Shown here piece after piece: positions 34,337 through 45,581 of a DNA stretch of 64,000 nt (position 1 is the stretch's first letter; every line of letters starts with the position of its first letter). The stretch comes from Branchiostoma lanceolatum (taxonomy: Eukaryota; Chordata; Leptocardii; Amphioxiformes; Branchiostomatidae). Under the pieces are notes generated by a model. That model worked only from the letters and a program-made list of their open reading frames with translations, was not told where the DNA came from and did no database searches. The position numbers were made by a program, and so were the translations under genes. The stretch spans positions 3,363,383 through 3,427,382 of the forward strand of contig NC_089732.1 in NCBI RefSeq assembly GCF_035083965.1. The letters run 5' to 3'.

Positions 34337-34343
34337 CCTCAAC
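34337..34343. other. 7-bp target-site duplication, left
   Basis: CCTCAAC on the plus strand (GTTGAGG in the sense of the interrupted gene). Same sequence and orientation as 45575-45581. Confidence 0.9.
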
Positions 34344-34566
34344 CACCCGGTACATATCCAATTCTCGATAGTAATGGTATTATAGGCAAAGCAATAAGTG
34401 CATAGCTATGGTACCAGAGTACGTCCTCCCGTCCTCTGAAGGACATTGATTCACGATAACTATGGGGCATATAGATATTGGCTCCGGCCCGCAGGCTGTG
34501 GCTCCGGCCTGCGCACAGGCTGATGGGATAGCCGTGACCTGCACCGAACCTTTCAAAATGGCGGCT
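34344..34566 (+). repeat. Left terminal inverted repeat of the 11.2-kb transposon
   Basis: Begins CACCCGGTACATATCC and ends ...aaaatggcggct at 34566, after which the two ends diverge (tgaagaata against gcgatgccg). Its inner part contains a short tandem ggctccggcc motif. The sequence is open in one frame on the minus strand, which gives a spurious peptide seen at both ends. Confidence 0.92.
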
Positions 34567-35764
34567 TGAAGAATACACACAGTTCTGTGCACACGAATTT
34601 CGTGTCAAAATTTTAAAGATGCTGTACTTTTTGGAGTGCTGACGACCTACTAATCTACCAGAGCGGTGGGTGCCGACTAATTTGGACAAGGTATCAACAG
34701 TTTTGTAGCAGGTAAGGATGCCAAAACGTCATAACTTGTACGTCGATGGTCTTCGGGGAGGGGGGCTGTAACTAACCGTGACACCTATTAAACTCAGTTA
34801 CTGAGATATAATCTCATCTACAATCAGAAAAGTAACGTCAGTACGAAGTATATTTGGACCTAGGACGTACTTGTTTAACCACAATATTTCCCGTAAGATA
34901 ATTTGAAATCGAGAAAATAGCGCTAGCCTGAGTGTCATCTTATTATTTTATCAATTATTTCAGATACAGACAAGGAGAGAAGCGGAAAAGAAACTACCAT
35001 GCCCACTGGTAGCACCAAACTAGGCACAGCCTCATTACTCGAAAGGGTACCTACTGGCTGAACTTCAAGGTGAATATTCAAGGTTAATATTTCCAGGGCT
35101 GATATGAGAACCCTGGAACTAACAAGGATGACACTCGGGCTATCCTCGGTAGAGCGTAAAATTTATTGGGGCAAGTCAGTATATAGGTTACAGAATCTTC
35201 AGCAAGTTTTAGTTGGTATCCTCAAAAAGAAAGAAGAAGATGAAGTATTATGGTATACGGGCTAATCAGAATTTGAAGAAGGTATATGTAAAAGCCCCTA
35301 CTAAGTAACTTACTTGTTGTTGTTGTCCTTGTTTTATGTCCTTTTTTCCGCTAGACATTGTCACCTACTTACCATTTCTTTTTAACCTCCTTGTTTTCAT
35401 GTAGGGATATGGGTCGCATTTCATTCATTCCCACTCCCTAGAATAAATGCAACCATTTACGCTTCACAAACATTTGAGCATTTCAATTAGATTAGCTATG
35501 ATTGTTGTTAAAGCTCACTGCATCTTAGCCTCTACCAGTACCAGTCTCCACGGGTCGCTGGGAAAAAGTAGACATTGGCCAAATAGAGTAAATTGTATGA
35601 AGGGAGTTGGCTACGGAGAGAGGGTCCAATAGGCAACCCTACGCCTGCGATTGAAACCTCCATGGCCAAAGTCCCCCGGCAAATGTTCTCCCTATATCCG
35701 GCGTAGTTAGTCTGGTAGAGACTAACTGCATCTCATGGAAATATAGACCCTTTTATATGCATTT

Positions 35765-36130
35765 TTATGTCATACCTGGGCCGCAAAAATGTTTGATATA
35801 GGTGTTCCGGACCATGTGATAATTTTCTGTATCACACAGGGGTCTACTAGTAAGTTGCATCACACAGGCTTCTGAATGTTTAGAATGCATTTTGAGCACG
35901 CCGGTTGCACCGCCACCCAAAATTTGAATACCGGATTCGAAGGTTCGAGTCAATGGTGTTACAGTTTTTTGTTCAAGGACACAAAAGTCCCTCAACTTCT
36001 GGCGCATTCTATACTGAAATGTGTGTTTTCTTGGGTTAGTATGAAATTTATAAAATACAACATATGGTGTATTCTGGTCTGCATCACCCTCAGTCCCAGC
36101 CCTCCCCCTGTTTGTAAACCGGGTTACATT
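35765..36130 (+). repeat. Dispersed repeat, copy 2 of 3
   Basis: Shares gtcatacctgggccg, ggtgttccgga, tatcacacagg, gaaatgtgtgttttcttggg and cctcagtcccagcc with the copies at 20155-20435 or 57963-58255. It lies inside the 11.2-kb transposon and so was inserted or carried there. Confidence 0.5.
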
Positions 36131-39100
36131 TAGCTAGCACATCAGATTGAAAATATACTAGATGCACATTCACAAGATACTTTCACGTAGAAAAATCTGT
36201 GTCGTTCTAAACTTAGTTTCCGAGTAGAGCTACGCGCTGTCGAACTCACTTGTGCTAGTGGGCAGCGATTACCAAGTCCGTTTGCCTGACCAAGCCAACT
36301 GCGCCGTAGTCCACTCAGAAATGTTGCGGTCTCAATCAGTCAATGATTGCTTAGAAATATATAGATTTAAATCATTGTTTATCAAATGTAACAGCACATC
36401 TTAATTGGTGATTTCTGGGCGTTTCCTAACATCAAAGAGGTTTGATAGATAAAGCACTCAGAAGGAAGGCGTGCTTGTCAAATATACACTTTAATGGAGT
36501 GGTGAACTTGGTTTATTGGAATGTTACTTGATTGTTAGGCCACAAATCGGACCGGAAGTGTATGCTGTCTCATTTTTATATTGTCACAGTCAGAAATCGG
36601 AAAATGCTTACAAAAAGATTACTATAGCCTAGTATAGGCTAGGAAATGACATGAAGCTGCTGTAGTCTATAAACCTGTATACGTAAATATTAAATGAGCC
36701 AGCAATAATTGTGACATTCTTGGGACTACAGTGGGCAAAGTGATTGCCGCCGCCGGCTCGCACAGTTGGGTTCGGTGGTGCGCAGCTCAGTACATTAGCC
36801 TGCTCGGAAAGTATGTATAGGATACAATGATGCAGATTTTATCCGACATAAAGGTAGGTATATTCAGTGTACTTAGACAATGTATTTTAGCAATTGTAGC
36901 AAGTCAGATTTCAGAAGGGGGCAACAACTGGGGGAGGGGGAAATCGACCTGGGGGGAAACGTCTTTAACAAAGGAATGTTTGAAATATGTTGCAGGCAAC
37001 CAGTAGCCAACCTTACAGACCAGCAGCCAACCATAGCGGACCTAATTCCCCACTTAGGAGTGAGGTTGGATGTGGTTGGCTGTTGGTCTGCCAGGATCTC
37101 AACCCAAAATACCAGGTACCAGGTTCCCCGCTTCCATAGACTATGCAGAGGTACTTCAGCTGCATTGAGAAGTGTACACAGGCTTAGCCTTAGCACTTAC
37201 CGGTATGTCTTGTTCAATTGATTTTATCAATTGCTTTGATCAATTGATTTTATCAGTTGACTAGAAAGTGCATGTACTTGATGCTACAATGGTCCCCGGC
37301 CCTCAGGCATGAGGATGGGACTAGGTACGGTAAGATACTAGAAACTAAATGTATTTTTGCTATAATGGTAAGATTCAGCTTAGCCCTCAACATGCCTACA
37401 TCATGTTCTACTTGATCTTAGGACTGACAACTTGGTTCATGTACATGCAGTTGTGTTTTTGTCATGTGATCTTACAATATCCAAACTATTTAAAAGATTT
37501 TCTCCAGGGTCATGAAGGCCGGTCCGGCGGAGCCTTCCAAGAAAGGCTATAGAAGCCTGGAACATGAAGCTAGGTGCAGGGAAGACAAGCAGATGTTGGA
37601 CAGGGGGGATGAGGGAGGTGATCAACCACCTGCTTCAACAACACTCCTGCATACAGCTTGCTATCTGGGCAAGTGAGAAGAGAGGAGAAGTGGGCTGCTG
37701 GTCAATCGTCTCCTCCAACTGGAAGCATGGCAGTTTGGCCGGTACATAGATGGAATACCTGACATTCCAAGAATGTATCTGTCATCTTTAGGTATGCCAA
37801 TGGCCCAACCAGTTTGTAGACATTCAGGAGGAACTATCGTCTGATGGTGATGACAGTATATAGCTGTATTGGATATACATGTATGTGTATAATGCCAGTC
37901 CCACAATGAAGACATTTCATCGTATAGTTTGTACATGTAAGTCCACTACCGTGTTTTGCTAATAACACCCTAGTACCCATTTCTTTGTTGAAGTTACATT
38001 GAAATGAGAAGTAAGAGATTGTCATCATAGAGGAAGGACTGTCCATCAGTCTGTGCCAAGTACAGCATCATTTAGGCATGTGTTCCTGTTAGTAATACAC
38101 CAGCAATGTTAAACATGGATGGAATGGATATAGTTAGATGAATAGACATTGGAGGACAAACTGTGTACATGTACTCTTCAATTAAGGACACATTTTCTTA
38201 CCCTGTATTTTATCATATTTTGACTAGGAACAACAGCATTCTTCCATGGTTGAGTTTCATATCCTTGTACACCAGCTATTCGGTTAAGCTGAACAGTACC
38301 GCAAGTCCAAACATGCTTTTTAGCTGCTACATGTTTTGTTTTATGTTATCAGCTAGCAGGGTCCACTTTGCGATTGGAACATTATGGTGGCAAGTACTCG
38401 CAGTTCTTTTTTTCAGGCCCAATTTTGTGTGACCTTTCCATCAAATCATTATACTGCTCGGCACCTTTTCTTGGCACCTTTGCACCCTTGCACCCTTTCC
38501 AAGAACCGGAATGTGTAGTTAGTGTTAAGCAATACATTGTTCGAGGAGGAAAATTCAATTGATGAGGAAAATTACGAAATAGATTAGAAAATGTGTCATT
38601 CAACTTTTGCCAATTTTATTTTCAAGGCAGGAAAGATAATGAGGGTGCTGATCTTTTACAATAAACTGTATGTTGCATTTGAGTACTCTTACAAAGCAGC
38701 TTGTCTTCTCTAATGTGTGTTCAAGAAGTGAATCATATATTTTGAAAATGTGCAATTTGTAAGTATTTTTCATTTAGCCTAAGTCAGGAAGTACTTACAT
38801 GTAGTATTACATTAGGCCATTTTGCTTTGATTATACAGATTACATCCTCTGGGATACCCAAAACCGATGTGAACATGCGAATATGAACACAATATGAATG
38901 GTGGCTTGTAAAAATGTTATCTTCAATACATGAATATCAAAGCTGAACAATTCCTTTTCAATCTATTGTAAGTTGTCTTTCGTGTACATTGTACTTAAAG
39001 CTAGGATATAGTACAAAACCTGTTAATGTTGAAATTAGCCCGGAATGAACTTGAAATGAACTGTCTTCACCTACATGCTGTACAAAATAAAATGTATATA

Positions 39101-39679
39101 CCTAGCCTCACAATTGGGATCTGTATTTTCAGTGATACATGCACAAGCTAATGGATCATTTTAAAACCTGAGTCGCCATTTAATGTGCACCACTTCGTAT
39201 AAAAGTTGTACCTTTACGTGTACATGTGTGTGCGGATAGCTGTTGTGATGATGAAGAAACAAGCCACTGATCAAAGGAGTGGTTGTATTTTATCAAACAA
39301 TCGTTAACTAAAGTTCCATGATCTAATACCCTCACCAAGTAATGTTATCCCTTAAATAATACGCTGATAATACGCTACAAGATTTACTCCCTGTCTCAAG
39401 AGCTATCTGCCTCTATTATTAAAAATCACGGCCATAGCATGTCCACGGCACGAGATATCAAACAAGATATGAGTGTCGTTGCAGTACCCCGGAAACCCAC
39501 TAGGACGCCTATTATCAAACCTTCGTTTTCCAGATACTAGTATCTTCTGGAGTGACTTGGCAATCAAAAATAATTAAGCAGCACCGAAAACATGACTTTC
39601 TTGACATTTCTTTAATACGGTGTATATGTTTCTTTACATCCGTATTCCATATTCAAATCAACACAAGTAAATATATATT

Positions 39680-40545
39680 TAAAACTGGGATAACATACAA
39701 TGCTGGGTAGCTGTAAACAACTTCAATTTCCCTGCAAAGAAAAGGGTCATAAAACGATTCTAGATCTGTCGTTATCGATCAGGAACTCCGTACAACTCAT
39801 ATTTGACAAATAAACGCAGGTTAGACATACTTCCAACCGGGATAGCCTACGATATAGTGGGTACAAGAAACTGACTTTAGTTTTCCTGTAGATAAAACGC
39901 ACTATACACGGTACTCCGCACTGCAGTATGCTGAAGCGTTTAGAGTCATAGATCGTATATAAATCAACGCAGGGTCAAAATATTTCAATCCGGGATAGTC
40001 AACAATACTGGGTACCTGAAAATAACTTCAGTTTTCCTGTAGATAAAACGATTCTTTTGCAATCGATCGCGAACATGTTTTTTTCTCAGTCGCACATAAC
40101 AGTTACCGCGGGGTCGCACGCACTACACACTTTTCGGTACTCCGGACGGCAGTATGCTGAAGCGTTTAGAGTCATAGATCGTATATAAATCAACGCAGGG
40201 TCAAAATATTTCAATCCGGGATAGTCAACAATACTACGTACCTGAAAATAACTTCAGTTTTCCTGTAGATAAAACGATTCTTTTGCAATCGATCGCGAAC
40301 CTGTTTTTTTTTTTCAGTCGCACATAACAGTTACCGCGGGGTCGCACGCACTATACACACTTTTCGGTACTCCGTACGGCAGTATGCTGAATCGTTTAGA
40401 GTCATAGATCGTATATAAATCAACGTAGGGTCAAAATATTTCAAACCGGGATAGTCAATAATACTGGGTACCTGAAAATAACCTCAGTTTTCCTGTAGAT
40501 AAAACGATTCTTTTGCAATCGATCGCGAACATGTTTTTTTCCCAG
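39680..40545 (+). repeat. 226-230-bp tandem array inside the transposon
   Basis: Three good units have cagtatgctgaagcgtttag at about 39924, 40150 and 40380. Each contains gtcatagatcgtatataaat, caatccgggatagtcaacaa, cttcagttttcctgtagata and gcaatcgatcgcgaac. Two decayed units precede them (gggataacatacaatgctgg at about 39688 and gggatagcctacgatatag at about 39839). The array sits near the middle of the element. Confidence 0.88.
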
Positions 40546-42329
40546 CCGTTCTCGAGCTCGGCGGCGGGCACTATTTATCTGTACGGTGGACAAGGCACTT
40601 CGTGTCGTGATGGCTTATTGCTGTTGTGTAACCATAGCCTTTTTTAATTCTTTTGAGTTGGGAAAAATGTGGCCATGAATTGTAGCATACTGGAATCAAT
40701 CAGCCAGGCTTACAATATGATTTCCATCGTAATGGGGGCTTGACTAAAATCATGATGTTACTGGAAGAATGCAAGGAGGATCACAACAGGTGGAACCCAA
40801 GTCAGGTATCGACACTCCTGGTCCAGTTGATACAACCACGAGAGGTGAAGCCATGCCCGGCGTCGTCAGCCCCATACATTCTGAGGAGAATGACTGTGTC
40901 TCCGTAGGCCGAGCAAATACATGTAGCTAGACAGAGCTCAACGGGATGATGCCTTTTCTTTCATAAGCTATTGAAATATTTCATTCCAGGTTGTTAACAC
41001 TCTTTGATAGAGGTATTACCTTCTATTCCAAGAATTTTGCTTTAATGTGCTCCCAACGTTTTATAGTGGAGCACCTACATTTTTCCTGCTTCGCCCAATT
41101 TTAAGGGCTAGTAGTGCTTATAAGTAAAAAAAAGTTATAAGTAATTAGACTGACTTATTATCATTATGTATCCAAATGATGTTGACCAATTGGGAAGGCT
41201 GCATTTTGCCATAACGATTTGCCATCAGTATTGCTCCATTATGATTCCTTTTTGTCTGCTGGCTGTACATGTACAATATGGTGGGGGGAGGGGTTGAAGT
41301 TAAAAAGTAAGATTGATAAATGATGTCCTTGTTTATAGAATTTACCTTCGCTGATTTTGATTGAATCTGCTTTTTACCATATTTTGAAAGAAACAAATCT
41401 GAATATACTGAAAGTGGACCTGTAAATTTTAACTTGACCTATGAGTATGTATGACTTGACAATTGGATCAAGTTCTGTAAGATTACAAGATTTATACATG
41501 TATTTTACGTAGGGCTTCGCTCACTCTGTGGTTTAGGCGTTGGTTACAGGAACCAACCATGCCCAACACAAGGCTATATTACCACAATATCCATTGTCAA
41601 TAAACACTATCTATTATCCAGAATATGATCTTTGCATTCTTATCCATAGTGGACCTGTCTTTGAGTCAAATGTGAAATGACATGTACCCTTCTATGCACA
41701 TAATTACCAGTCAGGAAAAGACACAATCACCACTAGGACTGAAATGTCAGAAACGTCAGTAACTTTATTGGAACATTTCTTTATCTATTAAAGAACTGAT
41801 GTTGAAAACATCACTTACAAGGCTACAAACAAATAGCAGTAGTTCTTTGGGAAATATATATATAATGTGATAATACATAACATACAGGCCATAGGACGGA
41901 CCAAAAATACTCCACATGACTTTTACACTTTTTCACCAAATGTATGAACTGTTTTCTCAAAGCTGGTTTTAATGTAGATGTAGCTTGCCAGGACCATCAT
42001 AATGTTAGCAGACAGGGAAGGGGTGGTTCAGTTGGGCCTGCTGTCTTCATGCACATCAATGGTTCAGCCATGTGTTGACTTCCACGGTGTGACTTCTGGG
42101 ACCTGTGACAGGAAAAAAGGAAGAATTTAATTTAAATCATGTCCTACATGTAGATTCAACCATACAGTATGCAGTATTTTACCTGTTACAGGGAGTTACA
42201 ATGTAAGGAGATTGTCGACCACTGTGGATACTCCTACCCATGATTATAAATTGATAGTTTAAACTGTGACCCTGAACATATGTGTAAATCATTAAGGACA
42301 TTTAACGCTTTCACATATGTACATTCAAA

Positions 42330-42500
42330 CTTTCTTCCATGATTTGTCGATTGATACTGGTAAGCTGAGATTTTACAGACAATGTAAAACCGTATATTGT
42401 ATTGAGAAATATCTTGAACTTTGTGACTTTGAGCAGCGCTCTGCTACCTATAAGATTAGAATCACATGTAGTTTGTCTTCCACTGCCTCAAAAGAAGTCA
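42330..42500 (+). mobile_element. Internally deleted LINE remnant
   Basis: The reading KLRFYRQCKTVYCIEKYLEL and RSATYKIRIT is typical of the region just before the C-terminal zinc motif in CR1/L2-like ORF2. It then jumps to cactgcctcaaaagaagtca, which matches the tail of the remnant at 20640-20990. The zinc motif between them is missing. Confidence 0.5.
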
Positions 42501-43201
42501 AACCCAACAAAACTAGCACCATGTACATTTTAGAATGTAGCATAACAATCATATAGGTCATCATTTAGAAATCTTTTTCTAACATTTCACAGTTGGCAAC
42601 TTTCCATACACTGAATATGGCCTTCGGGAAAAAGGGAGCTACCTGGTACACTGGTACAAGGGCTAGGCTAGTGGGTTGTGGTACCTCAGCAGGCTACCAT
42701 TTCTTGGCTTCAACCCTATAGCTATGTATATGTACTAGTATGGGAGTTTGGACTCTTATACTCATGATCAGTATCTCCTTGAGGAAAAAATGGGTCAAGC
42801 TGTGGGTTATCCTGATTGAATCACGGTTATAGCGGTCGCCCAACACTGGTCAGCCCCTAAAAAAGGTCCGAACAGCAGGGATTTGCGTAAAACAGAATAC
42901 AGCTAGATGTGGGTGGGTTGGAGGGAAGGCACCTGCTCATCATATTGCTGGGAGATGAGGGTAGGGGGTGGTGGTTGGTGGCAGCAATGAAGATCTCGAC
43001 CAAGACTGGTAGAAAAGCAATCCATTATAAACAAAATTCTATAATATACAATTTAGAGTGTAAGGGGAGGGGTACAAGTAGAAAATTAATAAATAAAACT
43101 GGAAGTTGGATGGGCCAAGCAATGAGAGAGCCATTGTATGACACAAATTCAAAACTACTCAGAGTCTCACACTAACTGAGTGTGCCTGAATGCATTAGCT
43201 T

Positions 43202-43289
43202 GGAGTCCAGTCTTCTTAGCTTTAGTCCGCTACTCCTTGACGAGAAGCACAGCTTGGGTAGTGGACTAAAGCTAAGAAGGCTGGACTCC
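43202..43289. repeat. 88-bp hairpin
   Basis: The arm ggagtccagtcttcttagct is mirrored at 43270-43289, and the pairing continues through ttagtcc / ggactaa. The loop is about 20 bases. Probably a small fold-back element nested in the transposon. Confidence 0.6.
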
Positions 43290-45351
43290 CGGGTATAAAT
43301 GTGTGTGTGTTTGTACAATGTTTAGTGTCATTTGTGTTGTTCCTTTTTTTGTGCAGGATACACATGCCACTATGCTGTATCCTGTAGGCCTGACTAGCAG
43401 TATACTAGTATTGTATAGGTACAGGGAAGATAACCGTGTATTCCATGTTTAAAAAACTGGTCCTGTCTGTGTTCACTGTGGTGCATGCTCATTGCCCATC
43501 CCCCCTCCCACACACACCTCCATTCCTATCCCCCAGGTAAGGGGAAAGACAGGTAACGTTACCACATTCTATAGTATTCTCCAAGCAGGTTTCGGTCGAG
43601 TAGGGTAGGAGTGTCCGGGATTTTTAATGTCTCTCTCCGTTCATATTTGCCACCAAATGCATAAGGGCGGGGCATTCCTTTCAGAATCAGTGTCGCTGTC
43701 CCGCCCTGCATACCATTAATTCATTGTAATTCATTCATTGACACTTGGGGTAATTGTCCAGCCAGCCGTGCTGGCCCCATGCTGCCCCTATGCTGCCGTC
43801 TTCATAGCTAGTGTTTTTTGTTGTTTTTCGTTTACAAACACTTCAATTTTCCCCAAATATGACAAAAGAATGAAAGCAACGTATGTGAAATAAACGTGTT
43901 TATGTTTTGAACTGTAATTAAATATTGTTGCAAAAGTAGCCGAATGTCAGAGTACTATGAGGTTTTTTTCTCCAGGAACTTAACCAGTACCATCTTGTAC
44001 CGACTGATACACAAACAAATCAATAGCAAATCAAGTACAAGGATGTATCAAAATCACACGGTCAGCTATGGGGGAAATGAAAGAGCAGAAAACAGACATG
44101 CATTTACAAAGTTTATACACACGTTGGACTGTGGCAATACCAGAGACACCCACAGCGGGCAATCAGAAACTATGAACAGTAAATCTAAGCTGTGTCAGCC
44201 TCCGTGCCTGTTACAAATCGGCCATAATGTGTCAGAGTCATTATCTCTAAAAGGCTTGAAGCATTCTGTTCTGTCGCAGAGGTGAGGGGAGAGAGACTCG
44301 ATATCTCCAGGGCACTGTGAGTGAACCCCGCCTACCCAGAGAGCTTAGCCTGCTCGGGGTGTTGGTTCACCCCATTGGATTAAACTACGGTGGCGGCGAA
44401 ACTACGGTGGCTGCGAAACTCTATATCAGTATATGGCAGCTAAGAAGACAATCTGGCAGAAGCGGGTCAATATAGCAGACTGGGCCCGGTAGAACACACC
44501 TAAGCCGACCCGTAGAGACGGGTGACCAGGCTAACCCTGCTCGACCAGGACCTCTGCTTGGAGAGTAACCCCAATCCCCCAGCAAAATCATCAGTACTAG
44601 TTGTCTTCCCGACAGCCCAACCTCACATTGAGATTATTGACCCATCTTTTCCTCAACGATATTCTATTAGAGGCCAAACCCCCATGAATAGCCTTGGGGC
44701 CCAGAAAGGGTATCATGTTGAGGTAAAACACCCCCACTAGCCCAGCTCACCTTTTTCGGGAACCCACAGTTAACAAATGTCACGAGCATATGTATATTTA
44801 TATTACAATCAGGAGAGGGCTGATACTGGTTAGGTATTTCTATCTCTGTCGTTGTATTCAAAAGGTTAAAGCATAGTCGCTACAAGGAGTCTTGAACTAT
44901 ATGATTTGTACCAGTCAGGAAAAAAAACACATCCAGTTTCAGTTTGTGTTTAGGTAGTACTGTGCATCGTAAATATCGTTGTGATGGCACACATCCTCGC
45001 ATTGTTCACCTTGACACATGCAGTATGGTGAGTATAATATTTGCAGGTGACTGGGTACCAACAACCAACCAAGGGACCTTCTTGACCCGATAAAGAACGT
45101 TATAGTCTTGGTTATGGTCCGCCAATGTAAAATTATATGGCTGTCAACACATATAGCGTACCATTACAGTATAACTGTTATGCGATCAAAGGGATTCGGG
45201 ATATATTTGTCCTTACCTGCATCGATGCAAGGAGATACAGAGCAAATGTTACTTGCAACAAGCAGTTTTTTTTGTCTTACCTTTTGGGTTGTTAATTTCC
45301 CATTTCCTCCGTATGTAGTGGTCCATGTGCCCTGGTCGTCCTCGGCATCGC

Positions 45352-45574
45352 AGCCGCCATTTTGAAAGGTTCGGTGCAGGTCACGGCTATCCCATCAGCC
45401 TGTGCGCAGGCCGGAGCCACAGCCTGCGGGCCGGAGCCAATATCTATATGCCCCATAGTTATCGTGAATCAATGTCCTTCAGAGGACGGGAGGACGTACT
45501 CTGGTACCATAGCTATGCACTTATTGCTTTGCCTATAATACCATTACTATCGAGAATTGGATATGTACCGGGTG
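45352..45574 (-). repeat. Right terminal inverted repeat of the 11.2-kb transposon
   Basis: This is the exact reverse complement, by eye, of 34344-34566. It ends GTACCGGGTG at 45574, next to the CCTCAAC target duplication (45575-45581). Confidence 0.92.
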
Positions 45575-45581
45575 CCTCAAC
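45575..45581. other. 7-bp target-site duplication, right
   Basis: CCTCAAC on the plus strand, matching 34337-34343. The direct orientation supports transposition rather than a plain inversion between inverted repeats. Confidence 0.9.

Larger units (their letters stand above)
33098..34343 (-). pseudogene. 3' part of a disrupted LRR receptor gene: cytoplasmic tail
   Basis: Reading on the minus strand from the insertion point, the frame is open for about 415 codons to a TGA at 33098-33100. It starts RSASLPACPRKLTSDDAASC. There are four tyrosine motifs in similar contexts (EPTYCGIPDD, PHIYTEVPDD, EPIYSEIPDQ, QHTYSEIPDD), all YxxI or YxxV, so candidate SH2-docking or ITIM-like sites. The last third is five or so 28-residue repeats, VTLPNTYWPWEIPGDGTPN and RRxS, encoded by 84-bp tandem repeats. 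There is no ATG start of its own and no signal peptide. The frame is continuous with the receptor exon at 45582-46929 if the transposon and one copy of its 7-bp duplication are absent. Confidence 0.85.
34344..45574. mobile_element. 11.2-kb DNA transposon with 223-bp TIRs, inserted in the LRR receptor exon
   Basis: The element is 11,231 bp. Its ends, 34344-34566 and 45352-45574, are 223-bp inverted repeats that look identical base for base, starting CACCCGGTACATATCC. It is flanked by a perfect 7-bp direct repeat, CCTCAAC, at 34337-34343 and 45575-45581. Both flanks are coding sequence of one LRR receptor gene in the same frame. The interior shows no recognisable transposase, integrase or polymerase. 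It holds a 226-230-bp tandem array (39680-40545), a LINE remnant (42330-42500), a dispersed repeat (35765-36130) and a small hairpin (43202-43289). A 7-bp duplication is unusual; the superfamily is unresolved (P or hAT relatives usually make 8). Identical TIRs suggest a recent insertion of a non-autonomous element, or of one with a highly intron-split transposase that I cannot see. Confidence 0.88.

Noticed and set aside
34339..34689. Open frame on the minus strand, repeated as a plus-strand frame at 45325-45612
   Set aside because: Both are translations of the transposon's terminal inverted repeat; the shared peptide reflects DNA identity, not a gene.
36873..37221. Overlapping open frames on both strands that look alike
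   Set aside because: A 16-bp inverted repeat (37018-37033 and 37073-37088) and related motifs make the two strands similar. No domain was recognised, and I could not support a transposase.
43944..44285. 113-codon open frame inside the transposon
   Set aside because: No family resemblance, low-complexity surroundings and no splice or start support; possible but not supportable.
34337..45581. Explanation as a simple 11-kb inversion or a pair of independent MITEs
   Set aside because: The flanking 7-bp repeats are direct, and coding sequence of one gene joins in frame across the whole interval, which fits a single insertion with target duplication.
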